Of a DNA stretch of 61,008 bases, positions 18,249 to 27,521 are shown piece by piece (within the stretch, counting starts at the first letter, position 1; every line of letters starts with the position of its first letter). Origin of the DNA: JBJELF01 sp051879015 (GTDB lineage: Bacteria; Bacillota; Clostridia; Lachnospirales; Lachnospiraceae); NCBI GenBank assembly GCA_051879015.1, contig JBJELF010000055.1:1-61008 (forward strand), read 5' to 3'. The position numbers and the translations under genes were made by a program. Below the pieces are notes generated by a model, which worked only from the letters and a program-made list of their open reading frames with translations, searched no databases and had not been told where the DNA came from.

Positions 18249-18632
18249 TCAATTTTCCAAACCTTTTATATTAATCACAATTCGGCGGCCCGATGCTACA
18301 TCAGCCACTGCTTGAGATACTTCCTCCCGAAGTAAATCCAGATTAACATCCGCTGCCACGTTAACTTCATAATAATCCTGCTGTTCTTCCAACTGATACT
18401 CCGAGTACAAGCTCATGCCTTTATAAAGCCCGCAGCTAGCAAGCAGCAAGATAGCTGCCGCCAAAATTCCTTTTTTCCACATCTCTACTACATTCTTCTT
18501 ACATCTTCTGCCCGGATGTCTGGCAGTCATCTCCAAAATTGTCTTATCGGTCATATAGTACAATGCATCCGGTATCATGATTTCTTCATAATTCTCTTTT
18601 GCTTTTTTTAGATAGGTCTCTATTTTGTTCAT
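18249..18632 (-). CDS. Putative anti-sigma-type membrane protein
   Basis: 127 residues. A cytoplasmic N-terminus of about 50 residues has MTDKTILEMTARHPGRRCKK. One membrane helix lies at about 52-70 (KGILAAAILLLASCGLYKG), followed by an external acidic tail. It starts 18 bp after the ECF sigma gene, the normal place for an anti-sigma factor. No ZAS zinc motif (HxxxCxxC) is seen, so the assignment rests on position and topology. Confidence 0.6.
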   Translation of the reverse strand: MNKIETYLKKAKENYEEIMIPDALYYMTDKTILEMTARHPGRRCKKNVVEMWKKGILAAAILLLASCGLYKGMSLYSEYQLEEQQDYYEVNVAADVNLDLLREEVSQAVADVASGRRIVINIKGLEN

Positions 18633-18650
18633 CTTGTTTTTCCTTCCACA

Positions 18651-19133
18651 TTATTCTATATATTTTTTTAAAAGTTTCAATGCCGTATAATGTCTATATT
18701 TGACAGTACTTAAATTGGTTCCTGTAATTTTTGCAATCTCTCTAAAATTCATTTCCTCAAAATAGTACAAATAAATCACCGTTCTCATCTTATCATTCAG
18801 TTGATCCATTGCAGACTGAATCGACAAATTTAATTCCACTTTAGGTGTTTCTGCCTCAATATCCTCCAGCAACTCTGGATCATATGCCAATTCTCGATTG
18901 GACTTTTTAATATATCCCAGACTCTCATTTACAATAATTCGAAAAAACCAAGTTTTTATCGCATCTGGATTTCTTAATGTATCATATTTCTCCAACGCCT
19001 TAACAATGGAATTTTGTACAATGTCCAGAGCTTCTTCTTCATTTCTCACATAGCTAAAAGCCAAACGATAAAATTTTTCTTGGTTTTCGGTTATGTACTG
19101 AACAATCTGTTCATAAAGTTTTTTCTCCTTCAT
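18651..19133 (-). CDS. ECF-type RNA polymerase sigma factor
   Basis: 160 residues. Region 2 has AFSYVRNEEEALDIVQNSIVKA and FFRIIVNESL; region 4 has VIYLYYFEEMNFREIAKITG followed by LSTVKYRHYTALKLLKKY, a helix-turn-helix that reads the -35 box. It directs transcription of a small regulon, probably held by the membrane protein encoded just downstream. The signal sensed is unknown. Confidence 0.9.
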   Translation of the reverse strand: MKEKKLYEQIVQYITENQEKFYRLAFSYVRNEEEALDIVQNSIVKALEKYDTLRNPDAIKTWFFRIIVNESLGYIKKSNRELAYDPELLEDIEAETPKVELNLSIQSAMDQLNDKMRTVIYLYYFEEMNFREIAKITGTNLSTVKYRHYTALKLLKKYIE

Positions 19134-19281
19134 TTGATTCGCCTTTTTGTATATTTCCGTTTACCAGTATCTCTATTTATCTGCCTTGTCTATTTTATAA
19201 GTTTTTGTTTCTCTTTTTAGATAATAAAAAAGTGCAAAAAGTCAGCCTCAGGCAGAATAAAATTTTTTCACTATGCACATA

Positions 19282-19330
19282 AAAAAGCGAAAGTTTTTTA
19301 TTTTTTACTCTAAATCACTTTCGCTTTTTC
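19282..19330. terminator. Bidirectional-looking terminator
   Basis: Thirteen-bp arms AAAAAGCGAAAGT (19283-19295) and ACTTTCGCTTTTT (19318-19330). It serves the cytidylate-kinase-like gene on the minus strand. Confidence 0.85.
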
Positions 19331-19352
19331 TTCTGTAATGTTATCTGTAATC

Positions 19353-19982
19353 TTATCTATTGCGCTCTTTAATCTTTAAATATTCCAGAATCAAATCTAC
19401 CGTACCCTCTTTGCCAAGAATACTGCTGTTGATACACAAATCATAATTTGCTGCATCGCCCCATTTGCCATTAGCATAATAATTATAATAGCTGGCACGT
19501 TTCTTATCCGTCTTAGTCATAACATCTCTCGCCTTCGCTTCATTGTATTGATAGCGTTCCATCAAGTCTTTGATCTTGGCGTCCTCATTTCCAGAGATAA
19601 ATACACTTACCACATCTGGATCATCTTCCAAAGCATAATCTGCGCAGCGACCAACAATTACGCAGGACTCTTCTGAAGCCAACTTCTTGATTGTCTCAAA
19701 CTGTGCTAAAAATATCTTATGATTCAAAGGCATATCCAAATAAGAGGAACCCGTATAATTTAAGGAGTAGGTATCCATTACCAACGAATATAAAAAGCTA
19801 TTGGTTGGTTTTTCATCATGTCTCTCAAAAATTGCTTCGCTGTAACCACTCTGTTTTGCTGCCAACGCCAGTAATTCCTTATCATAACAGCGAATTCCCA
19901 ATCTCTCCGCCAACAAATTGCCAATTACACGACCACCACTGCCACACTCTCTGCCAATTGTAATAATTTTTTTACCGTTCAT
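19353..19982 (-). CDS. Cytidylate kinase-like family protein
   Basis: 209 residues. The P-loop IGRECGSGGRVIG (residues about 9-21) has the GxGxGG form of the cytidylate-kinase-like family rather than canonical GxxGxGKS/T. LGIRCYDKELL and IVGRCADYAL follow. It is probably a nucleotide or small-molecule kinase; true Cmk activity is uncertain. RBS AAAGGGGAG. Monocistronic with its own promoter and terminator. Confidence 0.85.
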   Translation of the reverse strand: MNGKKIITIGRECGSGGRVIGNLLAERLGIRCYDKELLALAAKQSGYSEAIFERHDEKPTNSFLYSLVMDTYSLNYTGSSYLDMPLNHKIFLAQFETIKKLASEESCVIVGRCADYALEDDPDVVSVFISGNEDAKIKDLMERYQYNEAKARDVMTKTDKKRASYYNYYANGKWGDAANYDLCINSSILGKEGTVDLILEYLKIKERNR

Positions 19983-20041
19983 ATAAACTCCCCTTTCTGT
20001 CAGAATGATAAAATGTCTAACAATTTCAATGTGATTTAATA

Positions 20042-20070
20042 ATTATAACACAATTTCAGAAAACTGTATA
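20042..20070 (-). promoter_or_regulatory. Sigma-A promoter, extended -10
   Basis: TATACA, 17 bp, TATAAT with TG one base before the -10. Drives the cytidylate-kinase-like gene. Confidence 0.7.
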
Positions 20071-20132
20071 GTTTTTTTCAAAATATCGCTTGAAATTTTA
20101 CAGATTATCGGTAACAATTACAATTTTTGAAC

Positions 20133-20175
20133 TCATGCAGACAGGAAATGTATCACCTGTTGCCCCTGATATCAT
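20133..20175. repeat. R2 repeat remnant
   Basis: CATGCAGACAGGAAATGTATCACCTGTTGCCCCTGATATCAT, the right half of an R2 copy. It overlaps the TGA stop of the rluD-type gene, so the repeat edge supplies the stop codon. Confidence 0.65.
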
Positions 20176-21074
20176 ACTTTTCTCAATTTTTTCAATAATT
20201 CCTCAAAATACTCTGGCAATGGTGCCTGATATTCCATGTATTCTTCAGTGGTAGGATGAATAAATCCCAACACATAGGCGTGGAGTGTCTGTCCCTGCAG
20301 CGCAAAGGGCTGCTTTTCTGGTCCATACACCGTATCGCCTAGAAGGGGATGCCCTAAAGAAGCCATGTGAACACGAATTTGGTGAGTCCGCCCCGTCTCT
20401 AGTTGACATTCAATCCATGTATAATTTCTAAAACGCTCTACTACTCGATAGTGAGTCACTGCTTCCTTACCATTTGGCACAATAGCCATTTTTTTGCGTT
20501 CCTTGGGATGACGTCCTAACGGTGCAGAGACGGTACCCACATCATCTTTTATAATTCCACAGACAATAGCATAGTAGCGTCGTGTGATAGAATGTTCCTT
20601 TAACTGAGCAGCAATGCAATTGTGAGCATGATCATTTTTACATGCAATTAATACGCCTGTTGTATCCATGTCAATACGATGAACAATGCCAGGACGCATG
20701 ACACCATTAATTCCCGACAAATCCTCTCTGCAATGATACATGAGTCCATTGACCAAGGTACCTGAGTAATGCCCTGCTGCCGGATGCACCACCATCCCCT
20801 TTGGCTTATTGACTAAAATAACATCTTTATCCTCATACAAGATATCCAAATCCATCGGCTCTGGCAAAATTTCTGGCTCCACAGGCTCTGGAATATCCAA
20901 CTCAATCACATCACTCTCAGATAAGACATAGCTTGCCTTAACTGGCTTGCCATTGACACAGACACCGCCTTGCTTAATTAATTTTTGAATATAGGAACGA
21001 GTCAAATTTTCTTTCTGCTCAGCGAGGAATTTGTCTACACGCATTCCATCTGCATCTTCTTCTACAAAAATCAT
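20172..21074 (-). CDS. RluA/RluD-family pseudouridine synthase
   Basis: Start at 21074 (MIFVEEDADGMRVD) with GGAGG 5 bp upstream; a GTG four codons earlier overlaps the lspA stop. 300 residues: S4 RNA-binding domain (about 10-70, VDKFLAEQ...SRSYIQKLI type), then the catalytic HRIDMDTTGVL (Asp near 138) and GRTHQIRVHMA. It isomerises uridines in 23S rRNA. Position directly after lspA is typical for the Firmicute rluD homologue (ylyB). Confidence 0.93.
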   Translation of the reverse strand: MIFVEEDADGMRVDKFLAEQKENLTRSYIQKLIKQGGVCVNGKPVKASYVLSESDVIELDIPEPVEPEILPEPMDLDILYEDKDVILVNKPKGMVVHPAAGHYSGTLVNGLMYHCREDLSGINGVMRPGIVHRIDMDTTGVLIACKNDHAHNCIAAQLKEHSITRRYYAIVCGIIKDDVGTVSAPLGRHPKERKKMAIVPNGKEAVTHYRVVERFRNYTWIECQLETGRTHQIRVHMASLGHPLLGDTVYGPEKQPFALQGQTLHAYVLGFIHPTTEEYMEYQAPLPEYFEELLKKLRKV

Positions 21075-21085
21075 TTCTGCCTCCA

Positions 21086-21607
21086 CTACTTCTCTCTGCG
21101 CTTTGGTTTTAACTGTCTCTCGATCGTTTCAATATCTTCATCTTTATAGTAGACCAAAAACAGTAAGATAAAAATAACACAGGAGACAGTTACATAACAA
21201 TCTGCCACATTAAAAATCGGGAAATGTATCAATATAAAATTCAGAAAATCCACCACATAATTCTGACGGATTCGGTCAATTAAATTTCCAATTGCTCCCG
21301 ATATCAACAACACCATCACCACTTGAATGGGAATAAAACGCTTTCCTGATGGCATACGATACCAAATATATCCCAATATCAACAGCACCATCACAGTCAC
21401 AAGAGTAAAAAAGACCTGCTTTCCTTCTAATAAGCTGAAAGCTGCTCCCGTATTTTCTGTATAGGTCAAATGAAATACACCCTCAATTAATCGAATGGAC
21501 TCTTGATCTTTGAGATGAACCACCGCTAAATATTTTGTCCACTGGTCAAAAGCAATCAATAAAATGGCTGGCAGCAAAAGCCATAATGTTCTTTTTGAAA
21601 ATTTCAT
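21086..21607 (-). CDS. lspA: Lipoprotein signal peptidase II
   Basis: 173 residues with four membrane helices. The TENTGAAFSLL, GNLIDRIRQNYVVDF and PIFNVADCY motifs give the catalytic Asp pair at about D120 and D136. It cleaves prolipoproteins such as the two lipoproteins encoded in this window. Followed immediately by the pseudouridine synthase gene. Confidence 0.96.
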   Translation of the reverse strand: MKFSKRTLWLLLPAILLIAFDQWTKYLAVVHLKDQESIRLIEGVFHLTYTENTGAAFSLLEGKQVFFTLVTVMVLLILGYIWYRMPSGKRFIPIQVVMVLLISGAIGNLIDRIRQNYVVDFLNFILIHFPIFNVADCYVTVSCVIFILLFLVYYKDEDIETIERQLKPKRREK

Positions 21608-21652
21608 AAATTTTATATCTTTTCCTTTCTATATTCTTTTGCTTTATCTCGC

Positions 21653-22747
21653 TTATTTTTTGATGCCAATATATGCTAAAGCTTCTCTCATATCCTGCTC
21701 ATTGACCTCACGACAGATATACGCCTTGCCAATCGATTTCAGCAAAATAAATTTGATGACTCCTGCATCCATCTTTTTGTCATGCTTTGTAGCTGCAATC
21801 ACCTCATCAACATTCATATTTTCCACACAAGTTGGCAGACCATTTTTCTGGAACATTCGGCAGATATGATTCAGTTCTGTTTCTGTCAAAAATCCTTTTT
21901 TCATAGAAAGATAGCAGGCAGCAACCGCTCCTACAGCCACACATTCGCCATGATACATCTGAAAACCAGCTAATTTTTCAATGGCATGACCTAAAGTATG
22001 ACCAAAGTTAAGCAATGCCCGTTCACCGCTCTCCTTCATATCATTCTCTACCACCTCACGCTTAATGCTGCAGTTAACATAGAGTATATACTCCAACACG
22101 GACTTATCTCTCTGTAAGATTGCATCGCTATGTTTATCCAGATAATAATAAAAATTTTGATCCTTAATCAATCCATGCTTAACTACCTCACCCATACCTT
22201 CCAGATAAATACGCTCTGGCAGGGTGTCCAAACAACTTACATTCATATAAACCAGTCTCGGCATATGAAAGGCACCGACCATATTTTTATAGCAGTCAAA
22301 ATCTACTCCTGTCTTTCCGCCCACGCTGCTGTCCACCTGTGCTAGCAGCGTAGTAGGAATCTGTACAAAATCGATACCTCGCAGATAAGTGGCAGCAGCA
22401 TATCCAGTCAAATCACCAACTACACCTCCACCCAACGCAAACAGCATATCATTTCGGTCAAATTCCTCCTCAATTAAGTGAGTGTAGAGCTGCCTAACCG
22501 TATCCAAAGTTTTATTAATCTCTCCTGCCGAAAAGATAAAAGAAGTTGCCTTTCTGCAATTTCCCTTTAAAATCTCCATCAAAGGTTCCAAATAATAGCT
22601 AGCTACCACACTGTCACTCACTATACAAATACGCTTCTTCTCAATAGAAAAGGCTGTCAGTTCCTCTAACAATCGTTCAAAGGAATGTTCAATCACAATA
22701 TCATAAATTGGTTTTACTCCATCTGTCACGGTTAATCTTCTGCTCAT
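21653..22747 (-). CDS. aroB: 3-dehydroquinate synthase
   Basis: Second step of the shikimate pathway. Start at 22747 (MSRRLTVTDG) with AAGGAGAG upstream. 364 residues. The NAD-binding GGGVVGDLTGYAAATYLRG and PTTLLAQVDSSVGGKTGVD motifs are intact, as are the zinc ligands around FGHTLGHAIE and HGECVA. No other shikimate genes are adjacent. Confidence 0.96.
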   Translation of the reverse strand: MSRRLTVTDGVKPIYDIVIEHSFERLLEELTAFSIEKKRICIVSDSVVASYYLEPLMEILKGNCRKATSFIFSAGEINKTLDTVRQLYTHLIEEEFDRNDMLFALGGGVVGDLTGYAAATYLRGIDFVQIPTTLLAQVDSSVGGKTGVDFDCYKNMVGAFHMPRLVYMNVSCLDTLPERIYLEGMGEVVKHGLIKDQNFYYYLDKHSDAILQRDKSVLEYILYVNCSIKREVVENDMKESGERALLNFGHTLGHAIEKLAGFQMYHGECVAVGAVAACYLSMKKGFLTETELNHICRMFQKNGLPTCVENMNVDEVIAATKHDKKMDAGVIKFILLKSIGKAYICREVNEQDMREALAYIGIKK

Positions 22748-22814
22748 CTTTTTTCTCTCCTTAAATTTATATACTTGCGTTGCAGATTTCAATAATCTTG
22801 TATTTTCAATTATT

Positions 22815-23582
22815 TTAGGCATACACATGAATTGTTATAAAAATGCGATCTTTCTTAGTGGTATTCCCTATCTCCTGAAAAGCAAATTTACCTACGCCTC
22901 GCACAGAAACCACATCCCCTTCCTTCAGCATTACACTGTTGGAAGTCTTGAGTTTTCCATTGATATATACCTTCTCACCTTTAATGTAATCACTCATCTT
23001 GTTTCGTGAATGTCCAAAAGCTAAACTTAAAATTGCATCCAAACGCAGCGAAGCTACCGTTCCTCGAATTTCTTTCACCTTAGGGGTATAATGAAATTCT
23101 TCCCTTGAAATAACTCGGCAAGTCACGTTGGTATGTTTAATTTTCTCTAAATGCTCCACAATAAAATTCGCCATTTCTTCATGACAAATCAACACTGCCT
23201 CATTTTCTTCCACCAAAATGTCGCCTATCTTCTCCCGCTCCATTCCTAAATTTAGGACTGCACCTAAGAAATCTCGATGAGTAAGCGAATCGGCAAACTT
23301 CGCATTGACAGGAGCGATTTTCAAAAAAGCGACAGGAGCCGCTACCTCATATGCGGTTCCTGTCGGCAAAAATACAATCATTTTTCTCTCAGCCAATTCA
23401 TGTCCACCCTCCATTTTTACCTGAATAGGAGGCAGTTGTTCTTTCATCGATTCAAATAAGCTTTGTTCATTGAGACTAAGAAAATTACTGAATACGGGAG
23501 CACTCCAATTATAACAGTTTTCTGCCAATTCCAGCAGATGTCTGCACAAGATTTGTTCTTCCTTTGTCATATTTCCCGTCAT
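22815..23582 (-). CDS. ylmH: YlmH-like S4-domain RNA-binding protein
   Basis: Start chosen at 23582 (MTGNMTKEEQ), with GGAGG 6 bp upstream. 255 residues. The C-terminal S4 domain (about 180-240) has LRLDAILSLAFGHSRNKMSD and KGEKVYINGK. In Firmicutes YlmH sits in the sepF division cluster and has been tied to ribosome rescue. Gene order yggS-sepF-ylmH is conserved here. Confidence 0.88.
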   Translation of the reverse strand: MTGNMTKEEQILCRHLLELAENCYNWSAPVFSNFLSLNEQSLFESMKEQLPPIQVKMEGGHELAERKMIVFLPTGTAYEVAAPVAFLKIAPVNAKFADSLTHRDFLGAVLNLGMEREKIGDILVEENEAVLICHEEMANFIVEHLEKIKHTNVTCRVISREEFHYTPKVKEIRGTVASLRLDAILSLAFGHSRNKMSDYIKGEKVYINGKLKTSNSVMLKEGDVVSVRGVGKFAFQEIGNTTKKDRIFITIHVYA

Positions 23583-23639
23583 CTTCATCCTCCATTTGAT
23601 CTGCAAATTCTCTCGCATTCCATGTTGACCGAGCCATCA

Positions 23640-24218
23640 TTACATATCCAACTCTAAAGCGGAAAAATCTGCCGTGGCAAACTTTCTGACATCTACACCA
23701 CTTAACTTCACCTGCAATGGCGTGATAACAAAAATACGAGTTGAAATTTTCTGCATATGTGCATTCAAGGCCGAACATGCCCCGATTGCAAAATCAGAGA
23801 TGCGCATCGCCAAATCTAAATCCAATTTTTCTAAATTCAATACAACACTTACTCCATCGTTTAAGGCAATTGAAATCTGCTCTGCATCATCGTATACTTC
23901 TGGTTCAATAATTCTCACTTCTGAATCTGACTCTTTATTCATCTTCTCTATTTTCACTCCTTTTGAAGTTTTTTTTGTTGTCTTTACCAGAGTCCAACTG
24001 CTATTGTCCTCTTCTCCCTCGTCATTTTCTTCTGTTTCCCTCTCAGCGCTGTTTTTCTTATCACTGCGTGAGAAAAAAGATTTTTTCTCGTCCCTTCTTT
24101 CTTCTCTTCGCTTGACGATTCTATCTTCCTCTTCTTCTGCTGCCTCATCCTGCACATCATCATCATATTCATCATCCAACATCATACGAGTCGTCAACCA
24201 ATTTTGAAAATTACTCAT
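23640..24218 (-). CDS. sepF: Cell division protein SepF
   Basis: 192 residues. An N-terminal segment MSNFQNWLTTRMML is followed by a charged Asp/Glu/Lys/Ser linker (about 15-105). The DUF552/SepF domain (about 105-190) has EVYDDAEQISIALNDGVSVV, VLNLEKLD and RIFVITPLQVKLSG. It tethers FtsZ to the membrane. The linker is unusually long and acidic. Start has AGGAGGAG upstream. Confidence 0.92.
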   Translation of the reverse strand: MSNFQNWLTTRMMLDDEYDDDVQDEAAEEEEDRIVKRREERRDEKKSFFSRSDKKNSAERETEENDEGEEDNSSWTLVKTTKKTSKGVKIEKMNKESDSEVRIIEPEVYDDAEQISIALNDGVSVVLNLEKLDLDLAMRISDFAIGACSALNAHMQKISTRIFVITPLQVKLSGVDVRKFATADFSALELDM

Positions 24219-24239
24219 ACTATACTACTCCTCCTGCTC

Positions 24240-24929
24240 CTACTTATTATATACTCTCTCACCGAAAATACCAGTACCCACTCGCACCATAGTAGCACCT
24301 TCTTCTACAGCAATTTCATAGTCATTTGTCATGCCCATGGACAATTCTGTCATGACTATATTATCAATGTTTTTGTCCGCTATGTCAACTGATAATTGAC
24401 GTAATTCTTTAAAATATTTTCTATTTTCCTCCGGATTTTCCACAAAAGGTGCAATTGTCATCAAGCCTTTAATAGAAATTCCCGGCAAGACAGCGATTTC
24501 TCGAATCAAACTCTCCACATCTTCCACATAAACACCAAATTTTGTATCCTCCCTTGCCACATTCACTTCAATTAAAATCGGTACTGTGACATTAGCTTTT
24601 ACTGCCTCATCAGAAATCTGTTTGGCCAAACGAACACTATCCACAGAATGAATCATGTCCACCTTATCCACAATATACTTTACTTTATTTCTCTGCAGAT
24701 GTCCAATCATATGCCAATGAAGCATTGGGCAAACCTGATACTTGTCCACGATTTCTTGCACCTTATTTTCCCCAAACACCTGCTGACCACATAGAGTAGC
24801 TTCCTCCACCATCTCAATCGGTTTTGTTTTGCTAACTGCAATCAACATTACATCCTCTGGATTTCTTCCTACACGCTGACATGCCCGTTCTATTCTGTGT
24901 CTAACTTCGTTTAAATTTTTCTCAATCAT
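24240..24929 (-). CDS. PLP homeostasis protein, YggS family
   Basis: 229 residues, single-domain alanine-racemase-fold barrel. The PLP-binding lysine lies in LIAVSKTKP near residue 34, with GENKVQE, WHMIGHLQRNK and LSMGMTNDYEIA further on. It buffers pyridoxal phosphate. Located between the HlyD-like gene and sepF, 21 bp from sepF. Confidence 0.95.
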   Translation of the reverse strand: MIEKNLNEVRHRIERACQRVGRNPEDVMLIAVSKTKPIEMVEEATLCGQQVFGENKVQEIVDKYQVCPMLHWHMIGHLQRNKVKYIVDKVDMIHSVDSVRLAKQISDEAVKANVTVPILIEVNVAREDTKFGVYVEDVESLIREIAVLPGISIKGLMTIAPFVENPEENRKYFKELRQLSVDIADKNIDNIVMTELSMGMTNDYEIAVEEGATMVRVGTGIFGERVYNK

Positions 24930-24946
24930 CTTATTTTCTCCTCTTG

Positions 24947-26404
24947 TTAATTATATAAAAGTTTTCCCTCATAGACTTTCTCGGCATCTATCACAATCAA
25001 ATCATAGGGAGAGATGCTGTAAGCCATTTTGGGTCTGAGCACACAATACTTTCCGTCCTTTGTTCGAGTCAAAATATCCACGCGGCGAAATACACAATAC
25101 CCTCGATTCGCATTATAAACTCCATCTAACAGAATATAGTCCTCTGGTGTATAGGAAGTAACAATCTGTGAGTCTCCTACATTAGTATCCTCTGACTCCT
25201 TTTCAAGATGGTAGATGGTTTGTCCTATCTCCAATCCCTCACAGTAAACATAATAATATAGAATACTATCCACATTGCCATCTTCATCATTTTCCATCTC
25301 AACTATCTCACTTCCTAAGATGCTGATATCTCGCTTTTCATACTCTGGATTCTCTTTTGAACCGATATTAAACCAGATACAATCACTTCCATTTTGTTGT
25401 CCGCAGTATTTCGCCGGTATCTTTATTGCTCTCTGCTGCGTCACTGCAGAAGCCGGAATTTTATACCCAGTCACATCATCACTGACAATCTCAAAATTCA
25501 AAAAACGTTGACTGCATACCTGCGAGCCATAACGATTAAATGAAATTTTTCCGTATGTCTGATTATCACTATCCACAAAGGTAGTAAAATCACCTGTGAC
25601 AGTAATATCAAAGTCTTTCAATTCAACTGTCATCGATGTTTGATTAGAATATTCTGCAACAATATCATCCGACATTAAAAATATCAAATCAAAAAATTCA
25701 TTCTTCACCAAGCGATATACAACCTCGCCCTTTTCTACTTTCTCTCCAGAATAAATATATTTCACCTTAAAGTTATCTTGATTAAAAATATCCTGATTAA
25801 TCTGCTCCTGCGTCAATCCATCATAGTTATCAGTAGCGAAAGACAAGAGCCCACTCTCTGGTGCATACACACTCTCAAATCCTACTAAAAGATCGGGATC
25901 CATATTTTTAATAGCCTCCTCATTCAATGCCTCTAAAAGCATGGACTTCAGATAAGCTTTCTGCTCATAAATTTTATCAAAATGATCGGAGGAATATCCT
26001 GCAGATATCAGTTCCAAATTATCCTTAATTTTTATTAAACTATCCCTCGAAAGCAAGTCCATATCCAATCGCATCAGCTCTAACTGCTGAGCAAAGGCAC
26101 CATTGTTATCCAAACTATAAATTACATCATTTTTTCCAATTCGACTGCCGCTGCTTACATAGTAATTGATGATGCCCGAAGACTCCGCTACATAACATTC
26201 TTCCTCCCTCACAATTACTCCGGTATACATCCCTCCTGCCGCATATTCAGTAGCAGTTGGCACATTATACAGATAAATCTGTTCACTAGTTAAAAAACGA
26301 ATAACCTGACCAATTAAATAAATAATCACGATTGCCGCCATTACGTAAACTTTTCGAAAGTTTCTCTCAGCACTATATTTCACGACTTTTTTCTGTTCTT
26401 CCAT
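24947..26404 (-). CDS. HlyD-like membrane-anchored protein
   Basis: Start at 26404 (MEEQKKVVKYSAER), with GGAGG upstream. 485 residues: one membrane helix at about 22-42, then a lipoyl/barrel-sandwich hybrid half (YTGVIVREEECYVAESSG), a helical region, and a second barrel half with VTGYKIPASAVTQQ. It resembles membrane-fusion proteins, but no exporter is adjacent. Cotranscription with yggS-sepF-ylmH suggests a cell-envelope or division role (inference). Confidence 0.78.
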   Translation of the reverse strand: MEEQKKVVKYSAERNFRKVYVMAAIVIIYLIGQVIRFLTSEQIYLYNVPTATEYAAGGMYTGVIVREEECYVAESSGIINYYVSSGSRIGKNDVIYSLDNNGAFAQQLELMRLDMDLLSRDSLIKIKDNLELISAGYSSDHFDKIYEQKAYLKSMLLEALNEEAIKNMDPDLLVGFESVYAPESGLLSFATDNYDGLTQEQINQDIFNQDNFKVKYIYSGEKVEKGEVVYRLVKNEFFDLIFLMSDDIVAEYSNQTSMTVELKDFDITVTGDFTTFVDSDNQTYGKISFNRYGSQVCSQRFLNFEIVSDDVTGYKIPASAVTQQRAIKIPAKYCGQQNGSDCIWFNIGSKENPEYEKRDISILGSEIVEMENDEDGNVDSILYYYVYCEGLEIGQTIYHLEKESEDTNVGDSQIVTSYTPEDYILLDGVYNANRGYCVFRRVDILTRTKDGKYCVLRPKMAYSISPYDLIVIDAEKVYEGKLLYN

Positions 26405-26617
26405 TACTACCTCCATTTATCTCAACATTACGAAATTTAACCGTATAAGCAGTTCATTTCCTATCAATATACCTTAACTGATTATAGCTATTTTTTATTC
26501 ATCTGAAAAGAGTATTTTACAAAAAATTAAAATTTTTTCGTTTCAATATCCTGTCCAATGTATATTTTTGATTCTTTCGGACAGACTGAAAATAAACAAT
26601 CAATTTGGAGGTTCAAG

Positions 26618-26827
26618 ATGAATACTAAATTTTTAGATTATACTGCTTTGACTATCACCATCATTGGTGCTATAAACTGGGGACTCATTGGATTTTTCCG
26701 TTTTAACCTTGTATCCTTCCTGTTTGGTGATATGTCTTGGCTTTCCCGCATCATCTACGCCCTCGTAGGACTATGCGGACTCTACTTAATCAGTGTATTT
26801 GGCCGCATCGAAAACACGGGCGAATAA
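26618..26827 (+). CDS. DUF378 small membrane protein
   Basis: Start at 26618 (MNTKFLDYTALTITIIG) with TTGGAGG upstream. 69 residues, two membrane helices (about 8-28 and 42-62). INWGLIGFFRFNLVSFLFG is the family signature. Function unknown. It stands alone on the plus strand with a strong downstream hairpin. Confidence 0.9.
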   Translation: MNTKFLDYTALTITIIGAINWGLIGFFRFNLVSFLFGDMSWLSRIIYALVGLCGLYLISVFGRIENTGE

Positions 26828-26857
26828 ATAAGTAGGAGGACCCCCCTCCTACTTATT
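26827..26857 (+). terminator. Hairpin after the DUF378 gene
   Basis: Thirteen-bp arms AATAAGTAGGAGG and CCTCCTACTTATT; only a weak T run follows. It overlaps the stop codon. Confidence 0.75.
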
Positions 26858-26929
26858 GTATTGCATAACAAGACAAAAATAGAACTAAGTTTGACCGATA
26901 GTTACCCTATGTGAGTGACAGATCACAAA

Positions 26930-26967
26930 GAAAAAAAAAGGACTACCGCAAATCCACGGCAGTCCTT
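26930..26967 (-). terminator. Intrinsic terminator of the P-loop gene
   Basis: Arms AAGGACTACCG and CGGCAGTCCTT, with a T9-10 run on the minus strand at 26930-26939. Confidence 0.9.
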
Positions 26968-26978
26968 CTCTCTACGTT

Positions 26979-27398
26979 TTACAGAGAAACAATCACATAA
27001 GATTGAACTTCTTCGTCCAAGTCTTCTTTGTCTGCTGATACACTCAAAACAAAATCAACACCTAACTTCTTGCTCAATTGATCAACCTGCAAAATTGCTG
27101 TACTTGGATTTGTTCCCTCTAAACCAGCAATCTTCATGAAACAATCTACATAAATCTGCTCCAAATCATTATCCTGTGAAAGAACACCACACACAAAACC
27201 AATGAAACCTTCGAAACTCTCTACTGGATACTCTGCAATATTAATCAAACGAACCTTATTGTTTAATTCATACATATGCTTTGCACTCTTATCCAAAAAT
27301 GCCAGAGAACCATGAGCAATCTTTACTTGCTCATTTACCATATTTAACAGACATTTTGTCTTACCTTTACCTCTTTTTCCTACAATAATCTTAACCAT
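26979..27398 (-). CDS. Small P-loop protein
   Basis: Start at 27398 (MVKIIVGKRGKGKTKC), with GGGAGG upstream; the frame to 27428 has no site. 139 residues. Walker A is GKRGKGKT (residues about 7-14); IYVDCFMKIAG could hold the Walker B acid. It is too short for a full motor ATPase and I cannot name the family. Often annotated simply as ATP-binding in related genomes. Monocistronic, with its own promoter. Confidence 0.75.
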   Translation of the reverse strand: MVKIIVGKRGKGKTKCLLNMVNEQVKIAHGSLAFLDKSAKHMYELNNKVRLINIAEYPVESFEGFIGFVCGVLSQDNDLEQIYVDCFMKIAGLEGTNPSTAILQVDQLSKKLGVDFVLSVSADKEDLDEEVQSYVIVSL

Positions 27399-27465
27399 GA
27401 TTGTTTCCTCCCGTTTTTTTATATTCATCTGCAGTTACTCTGTCTTGATGAACTGCTGTGAGATA

Positions 27466-27494
27466 ATTATATAATATTATACCAAAAATGGCAA
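27466..27494 (-). promoter_or_regulatory. Sigma-A promoter of the P-loop gene
   Basis: TTGCCA, 17 bp, TATAAT on the minus strand. A GCAGTT/AACTGC hairpin lies in the leader near 27431-27456. Confidence 0.7.
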
Positions 27495-27521
27495 TGTATT
27501 TTTTACCTATTTTGTAACTAT

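Noticed and set aside
19353..19982. Canonical cytidylate kinase cmk
   Set aside because: The P-loop and length fit the cytidylate-kinase-like family rather than Cmk, so no cmk symbol was given.
23674..24207. 177-codon plus-strand ORF opposite sepF
   Set aside because: Ser/Phe-rich shadow of the acidic sepF linker.
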